Of a stretch of DNA of 10,500 bases, positions 7,845 through 10,500 are shown piece after piece. Position numbers and translations under genes: made by a program. The stretch covers positions 1 through 10,500 of the forward strand of contig JAOZRY010000010.1 in assembly GCA_029939965.1 (NCBI GenBank), given 5' to 3'. Position 1 is the stretch's first letter. Every line of letters starts with the position of its first letter. This stretch comes from Bacteroidales bacterium. GTDB lineage: Bacteria; Bacteroidota; Bacteroidia; Bacteroidales; 4484-276. Below the pieces are notes generated by a model. The model was given only the letters and a program-made list of their open reading frames with translations. It had not been told where the DNA came from and did no database searches.

Positions 7845-8061
7845 ACATATTTTTAGACGAAATAAGATAGAAATAGATAAGTATTATGATAGGTAGTTTT
7901 AGACGGTATAGTAACCTTGATGGCTGAATATGAAGAAATAAGGCCTATCTTATCAGAGACAGACGAATATGAAATAAGGTAGCAATATGGCAACAGGACA
8001 CCCGTCTAAATGAAATAGAATTAATTATTATTTAGACATTTTTCCAGACGAACTTTAGACG
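7840..8061. repeat. Scattered TTTAGACG-type short repeats after the AlbA_2 gene
   Basis: The octamer TTTAGACG occurs at 7852-7859, 7898-7905 and 8054-8061, and inverted (CGTCTAAA) at 8003-8010. Variants TTTAGACA are at 7840-7847 and 8031-8038, and CAGACGAA at 7960-7967 and 8045-8052. Several copies are followed by AATA(A)G-like sequence. The first copy overlaps the stop codon of the gene (the TAG is part of the repeat). No continuous coding frame covers the stretch. It may be a degenerate extension of the gene's 3' end or a cluster of binding sites. Confidence 0.5.
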
Positions 8062-8221
8062 TGAATTGAAAAAAAATAGGAGAATAGGCTCTGTTAAGAT
8101 AATTGCATTACAGTTGGATATTTCGGACTATGTTGCCCCCCTAAAAATGAATTGAAACTCCTATCGCTAACACCAGAACCCCCACTTATTCAACAACTGT
8201 TAATAAAAACTTAAAAAAGAT
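7845..8221. other. Gene-free interval between the AlbA_2 locus and the pyr promoter
   Basis: There is no open frame of useful length on either strand. The left half carries the TTTAGACG repeats. The right half (8062-8221) is AT-rich apart from two C runs (near 8136 and 8179) and contains an imperfect palindrome just before the pyr promoter. No clear terminator hairpin for the upstream gene was found. Confidence 0.5.
8186..8206. promoter_or_regulatory. Imperfect palindrome upstream of the pyr promoter, possible operator
   Basis: TTATT-C-AACA / AC / TGTT-AATAA forms an inverted repeat with one unpaired C. It lies 15 bp upstream of the TTTG element of the pyr promoter, a position suited to an activator or repressor. 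No known regulator motif is recognised. Confidence 0.3.
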
Positions 8222-8254
8222 TTTGGCATAGCCACGGGTGGTATTTTATCTTTG
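8222..8254 (+). promoter_or_regulatory. pyrBI promoter (Bacteroidetes sigma-ABfr type)
   Basis: TTTG at 8222-8225 and TATCTTTG at 8247-8254 are separated by 21 bp, matching the Bacteroidetes -33 TTTG / -7 TAnnTTTG arrangement. Transcription would begin near 8260, giving a leader of about 140 nt before pyrB. It is the best promoter match in the window. Confidence 0.75.
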
Positions 8255-8269
8255 CATCCCAAAAACAGT

Positions 8270-8302
8270 ATGATAACAATTCCGATTCAGGATTATTTAT
8301 AA
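8270..8302 (+). CDS. Leader ORF 1 of the pyr operon (10 residues)
   Basis: MITIPIQDYL, starting about 10 nt after the expected transcription start. Its UAA shares its last A with the AUG of the second leader ORF (UAAUG), an arrangement typical of termination-reinitiation. Translation is inferred from position only; no ribosome site is visible, which is normal in this phylum. Confidence 0.4.
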   Translation: MITIPIQDYL

Positions 8303-8382
8303 TGAAACAGAAAGAAGTATTTTCCATTGGAAGTACTTCTTTTTTTTATCAGGTTATGTACTGGTGGCTGGAAAAGAGCTAA
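8302..8382 (+). CDS. Leader ORF 2 of the pyr operon, translated through the terminator (26 residues)
   Basis: The frame begins MKQKEVFSIGSTSFFYQ, contains YWW and ends EKS, stopping 15 nt before the pyrB start. It spans the whole attenuator hairpin and its U tract. A ribosome starting at 8302 would cover the left arm of the hairpin (from 8311), and one translating further would stop the hairpin forming. This matches the layout of the E. coli pyrBI leader peptide, whose coding region also runs across the attenuator and ends just before pyrB. No sequence similarity to that peptide is claimed beyond a Phe-encoding U run. Expression is an inference. Confidence 0.5.
   Translation: MKQKEVFSIGSTSFFYQVMYWWLEKS
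8311..8347 (+). terminator. Intrinsic terminator (attenuator) in the pyrBI leader
   Basis: AAAGAAGTA (8311-8319) pairs perfectly with TACTTCTTT (8334-8342). The inner bases 8320-8324 pair with 8329-8333, including two G-U pairs, giving about 14 continuous base pairs around a 4-nt loop. Eight T residues follow at 8340-8347. It sits between the promoter and pyrB, so it can only work as an attenuator of the operon or as a partial block. No PyrR-type binding loop was recognised. Confidence 0.8.
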
Positions 8383-8397
8383 CTTAATAATAAACCA

Positions 8398-9306
8398 ATG
8401 AAGCACAGAAACTTAATTTCGATCAACGATTTTTCCAAAGAGGAACAAATCAAAATTTTAGACATTGCCGAAGAATTTGAGAAAAACCCCATCCAAAAAA
8501 TTCTGGATGATTATGTGGTGGCAACATTGTTTTTTGAACCCTCCACACGAACCCGGCTAAGTTTTGAGAGTGCTGCATCGCGCCTCGGAGCCAAAGTAAT
8601 CGGGTTTTCATCGTCAGCATCTTCGAGTGTATCCAAAGGCGAATCCCTCAACGACACTATCCTCACCGTGAGTAACTATAGCGATATTATTGTAATGCGC
8701 CATCCCAAAGACGGCAGCGCACGCTATGCCAGCGAAGTATCGCCGATTCCAATTATCAACGCTGGCGATGGTGCCAATCAGCATCCCTCCCAAACTCTTC
8801 TCGATATGTATTCGATAAGAAAAACACAGGGTACACTCGAAAACCTCAACATAGCTTTTGTGGGCGACCTGAAATACGGGCGTACCGTTCACTCCCTCAC
8901 CATGGCACTTACACAGTACAACACTACTTTCCACCTGGTTTCGCCAACCGAACTAAAACTACCAAGTTATGTAAAACGCCATATCAAAGACAAAAATCTG
9001 GCATACCACCAATACACCGAAATGATGGATGTGATTCCAAAAGCAGATATTATATATATGACACGGATTCAGAAAGAAAGATTTTCGGATCCGATGGATT
9101 ACGAAAAAGTAAAAAATGCTTACAACCTCGAGAATGATATGCTCGAAAATGCAAAGGACAATATGCGTGTACTACACCCACTGCCGAGAGTTAACGAAAT
9201 TTCGAAAGATGTGGATGCCAACCCAAAGGCCTATTATTTTACACAAGCCTTAAACGGTGTATTTGTTCGTCAGGCATTATTGGCAACAATTTTGGGAGCT
9301 AAGTAA
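8398..9306 (+). CDS. pyrB: Aspartate carbamoyltransferase, catalytic chain
   Basis: This cytosolic enzyme joins carbamoyl phosphate and L-aspartate to N-carbamoyl-aspartate, the committed step of de novo UMP synthesis. The 302 residues compare with about 311 in E. coli. The active site is intact: FFEPSTRTR with S49-R53 binding carbamoyl phosphate, SKGES with K80 as the 80s-loop lysine reaching in from the next subunit, RHP at 101-103, the HPSQTLLD segment with H129, GRTVHSL with R162, TRIQKER with R223 and Q225 for aspartate, and HPLPR at 260-264. The ATG at 8398 gives the conserved N-terminus and follows an A-rich region without Shine-Dalgarno. pyrI follows after 33 bp, so the enzyme should be the allosteric (class B) c6r6 type. 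Expression is likely set by the leader attenuator. Confidence 0.97.
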   Translation: MKHRNLISINDFSKEEQIKILDIAEEFEKNPIQKILDDYVVATLFFEPSTRTRLSFESAASRLGAKVIGFSSSASSSVSKGESLNDTILTVSNYSDIIVMRHPKDGSARYASEVSPIPIINAGDGANQHPSQTLLDMYSIRKTQGTLENLNIAFVGDLKYGRTVHSLTMALTQYNTTFHLVSPTELKLPSYVKRHIKDKNLAYHQYTEMMDVIPKADIIYMTRIQKERFSDPMDYEKVKNAYNLENDMLENAKDNMRVLHPLPRVNEISKDVDANPKAYYFTQALNGVFVRQALLATILGAK

Positions 9307-9339
9307 TAAAAATAAAATTCTAAAATCGATCATTCAATC

Positions 9340-9810
9340 ATGGATAATAAAGAAACGAGAAAAGAACTCCAGGTATCAGCCATCGAAAATGGAACTGTAA
9401 TCGATCATATTCCGGCACAAAGTGTTTTTCAGGTTATCAAAATCCTCAACCTGAACGAAACCGAAAATATGGTGCTTTTTGGGAATAACTTAGACAGCCG
9501 CAAGTACGGCAAAAAAGGAATTATTAAGGTAAGTAACAAATTTTTCAAAAGCGAAGAAATCAATAAAATAGCACTGGTAGCTCCATCGGCAACATTAATT
9601 ATAATTAAAAATTATAAAGTTGCAGAAAAGAGCAATGTTGAAATTCCTGATTACACCGAAAAGATTGTGAAATGCTTTAATCCGAATTGTATTACAAATA
9701 ACGAAGACATTATTACCAAATTTGATGTGATAAAGGATGAGGATGTGCTCAAACTGAGATGCCTCTATTGCGAAAAAACAACCTCAAAAGAGGATATGGT
9801 GTTCGTGTAA
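9340..9810 (+). CDS. pyrI: Aspartate carbamoyltransferase, regulatory chain
   Basis: The regulatory subunit binds CTP/ATP and, through a zinc domain, the PyrB catalytic trimers. The 156 residues match the usual 150-155. The N-terminal allosteric domain has NGTVIDHIPA (17-26), the typical PyrI signature, and Y92 in KNYKV, close to the E. coli nucleotide-site region. The C-terminal zinc domain has Cys112, Cys117, Cys141 and Cys144, spaced C-x4-C and C-x2-C exactly as in E. coli, with LRCLYCEK around the second pair. All four ligands are present, so assembly with PyrB should be possible. It is co-transcribed with pyrB (33-bp gap). No convincing terminator hairpin was found immediately after it. 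Confidence 0.96.
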   Translation: MDNKETRKELQVSAIENGTVIDHIPAQSVFQVIKILNLNETENMVLFGNNLDSRKYGKKGIIKVSNKFFKSEEINKIALVAPSATLIIIKNYKVAEKSNVEIPDYTEKIVKCFNPNCITNNEDIITKFDVIKDEDVLKLRCLYCEKTTSKEDMVFV

Positions 9811-9816
9811 GGGGGT

Positions 9817-9869
9817 TGTGTCGAAATAAGTTGAACAGAGCGAAACGTTGAATTGAGTTTACCGAAGTG
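9817..9869. repeat. Diverged copy of a widespread intergenic repeat
   Basis: Downstream of pyrI the stretch contains GAACAGAGCGAAACGTTG and TTGAGTTTACCGAAGTG. These resemble, with many A/T substitutions, the palindromic 'GAGCGAAGC ... GAGCTTGCCGAAGTG' element that is scattered through many bacterial genomes. Identification is from recollection of the element and is uncertain. Confidence 0.35.
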
Positions 9870-10025
9870 TTATTTTGCATGATAATAAGGCAAAAAACGT
9901 AGGTATCCCGCTCGTGTAGAACGAAGAGGCTTTTTACTCATATAAATATTTTCAGATTAGAACTCGTTAGAATAGCCAGATAAAAATACATTTTTTCGGT
10001 AATCGTTTTTTTCGCTATTTCTGAT

Positions 10026-10033
10026 TAAATTTG
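10026..10033 (+). promoter_or_regulatory. -7 element for the DUF4342 gene
   Basis: TAAATTTG matches the Bacteroidetes TAnnTTTG consensus and lies 16 nt before the ATG. A proper TTTG at the -33 distance is not present (the nearest is a T-rich stretch), so the promoter is moderately supported. Confidence 0.45.
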
Positions 10034-10049
10034 TCAAAATTTTTATAAA

Positions 10050-10292
10050 ATGGAAAAACGAAATTATTTCAATGTAAGTGGCGATGAACTTCTAAAAAAA
10101 ATAAAAGACATCATCCACGAAGGCAATGTAAATCGCATTATCATCAAAAATGAAGAAGGTAAAGTTTACCTGGAAATTCCTGTTACCATCGGGGTAATTG
10201 GAGCAGTGTTGTTACCGGTTTTTGCAGCTATCGGAGCACTTGCTGCCCTGGCCGCCAAATTTAAGATCGAGGTGGTTAAGGTTGAGGATTAG
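10050..10292 (+). CDS. DUF4342 domain-containing small protein
   Basis: An 80-residue protein with a charged N-terminal half (VSGDELLKKIKDIIHEGNV at 9-27, then RIIIKNEEGK at 29-38) and a hydrophobic stretch LEIPVTIGVIGAVLLP continuing through an Ala-rich run to about residue 69, followed by a short charged tail. This order is characteristic of DUF4342, whose function is unknown. The hydrophobic part could be a membrane segment or a buried hairpin. Its length is close to the usual family size, and the start ATG follows an AT-rich region with a promoter-like TAAATTTG. It stands 239 bp after pyrI and is probably a separate transcription unit. A 14-bp hairpin lies 40 bp downstream. Confidence 0.85.
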   Translation: MEKRNYFNVSGDELLKKIKDIIHEGNVNRIIIKNEEGKVYLEIPVTIGVIGAVLLPVFAAIGALAALAAKFKIEVVKVED

Positions 10293-10331
10293 ATGGCAGA
10301 TACCTTAAATGTAGTAGGAGAACATACAGTG

Positions 10332-10369
10332 ATTTAACCTGATTAACTTTTGAAATAATCAGGTTAAAT
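10332..10369. terminator. 14-bp perfect hairpin downstream of the DUF4342 gene
   Basis: ATTTAACCTGATTA (10332-10345) is perfectly repeated in inverted order at 10356-10369 around a 10-nt loop. It is well placed to end the DUF4342 transcript and is nearly symmetrical, so it could act in both directions. It is not followed by a clear T run, so it may instead be a palindromic repeat related to the ones beside it. Confidence 0.5.
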
Positions 10370-10402
10370 TTGGCATCTTTCAAAAGGAGTGAAGATTAGT
10401 TT

Positions 10403-10494
10403 ACCCCGTTAAATTAAAACAACATTTAGAATTCTATTTAACGGGGTTCACCCCGTTAAATTAAAACAACATTTAGAATTCTATTTAACGGGGT
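10403..10494. repeat. Two identical tandem copies of a 45-bp palindromic unit
   Basis: Copies at 10403-10447 and 10450-10494 are identical over 45 bp and separated by TC. Each has 12-bp perfect inverted arms (ACCCCGTTAAAT and ATTTAACGGGGT) around a 21-bp AT-rich centre containing an EcoRI-like GAATTC. The outer flanks are also complementary (TTT before, AAA after), so the whole block is bounded by an inverted repeat. More copies may lie beyond the window edge. The spacer is far too short for a CRISPR array. Confidence 0.85.
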
Positions 10495-10500
10495 AAATCG

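Noticed and set aside
8255..8397. PyrR-type RNA-binding site or riboswitch in the pyr leader
   Set aside because: No PyrR consensus loop or known riboswitch fold was recognised; the simple hairpin with T run plus leader ORFs explains the region.
8614..8934. 106-residue minus-strand frame inside pyrB
   Set aside because: It lies opposite to highly conserved pyrB active-site coding sequence and is an antisense shadow.
9811..9960. Intrinsic terminator after pyrI
   Set aside because: No stable stem followed by a T run could be traced; the T5 near 9932 lacks a convincing stem.

Overview
The window looks like a chromosomal segment of a Bacteroidota (Bacteroidetes) bacterium, probably from the Bacteroidales/Marinilabiliales side. 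The reasons are the AT-rich composition, a Bacteroidetes-type putative porin, promoter elements of the TAnnTTTG type with an upstream TTTG, mostly A-rich rather than Shine-Dalgarno start regions, and a pyrB-pyrI pair. No rRNA, tRNA, CRISPR array or complete insertion sequence was seen.

Layout. 1-636 carries no gene but is rich in repeats: three copies of a 15-bp palindrome spaced 54-55 bp apart (123-246), then a 224-bp array of in-phase 8-bp units (378-601). A two-gene minus-strand unit follows. A putative outer-membrane porin (3627-5552) is transcribed first, and 11 bp downstream comes a 992-residue membrane protein (637-3615) fusing an MFS-like transporter to a spermidine-synthase-like domain. 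From 5600 the plus strand holds a small decaying accessory patch: an orphan HigA/XRE-type antitoxin-like gene with a probable N-terminal frameshift, a 45-codon gene overlapping its neighbour by ATGA, and an AlbA_2/GHKL ATPase-type DNA-binding regulator split in two by one extra G. A tail of TTTAGACG-type repeats follows.

The right third is the pyrimidine biosynthesis unit: a clear Bacteroidetes promoter (8222-8254), a short leader with two overlapping leader ORFs and an intrinsic terminator, then pyrB (aspartate carbamoyltransferase catalytic chain) and pyrI (regulatory chain with a four-Cys zinc site). The leader is the most interesting feature. Its second ORF runs through the terminator and ends 15 nt before pyrB, an arrangement like the E. 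coli pyrBI attenuator but in a distant phylum. PyrB and PyrI should assemble into the allosteric enzyme for the first committed step of UMP synthesis, so attenuation at this place makes sense.

After pyrI come a diverged intergenic repeat, a DUF4342 small membrane-associated protein with its own promoter-like element, a 14-bp hairpin, and two identical tandem copies of a 45-bp palindromic unit that reach almost to the window edge and may continue beyond it.
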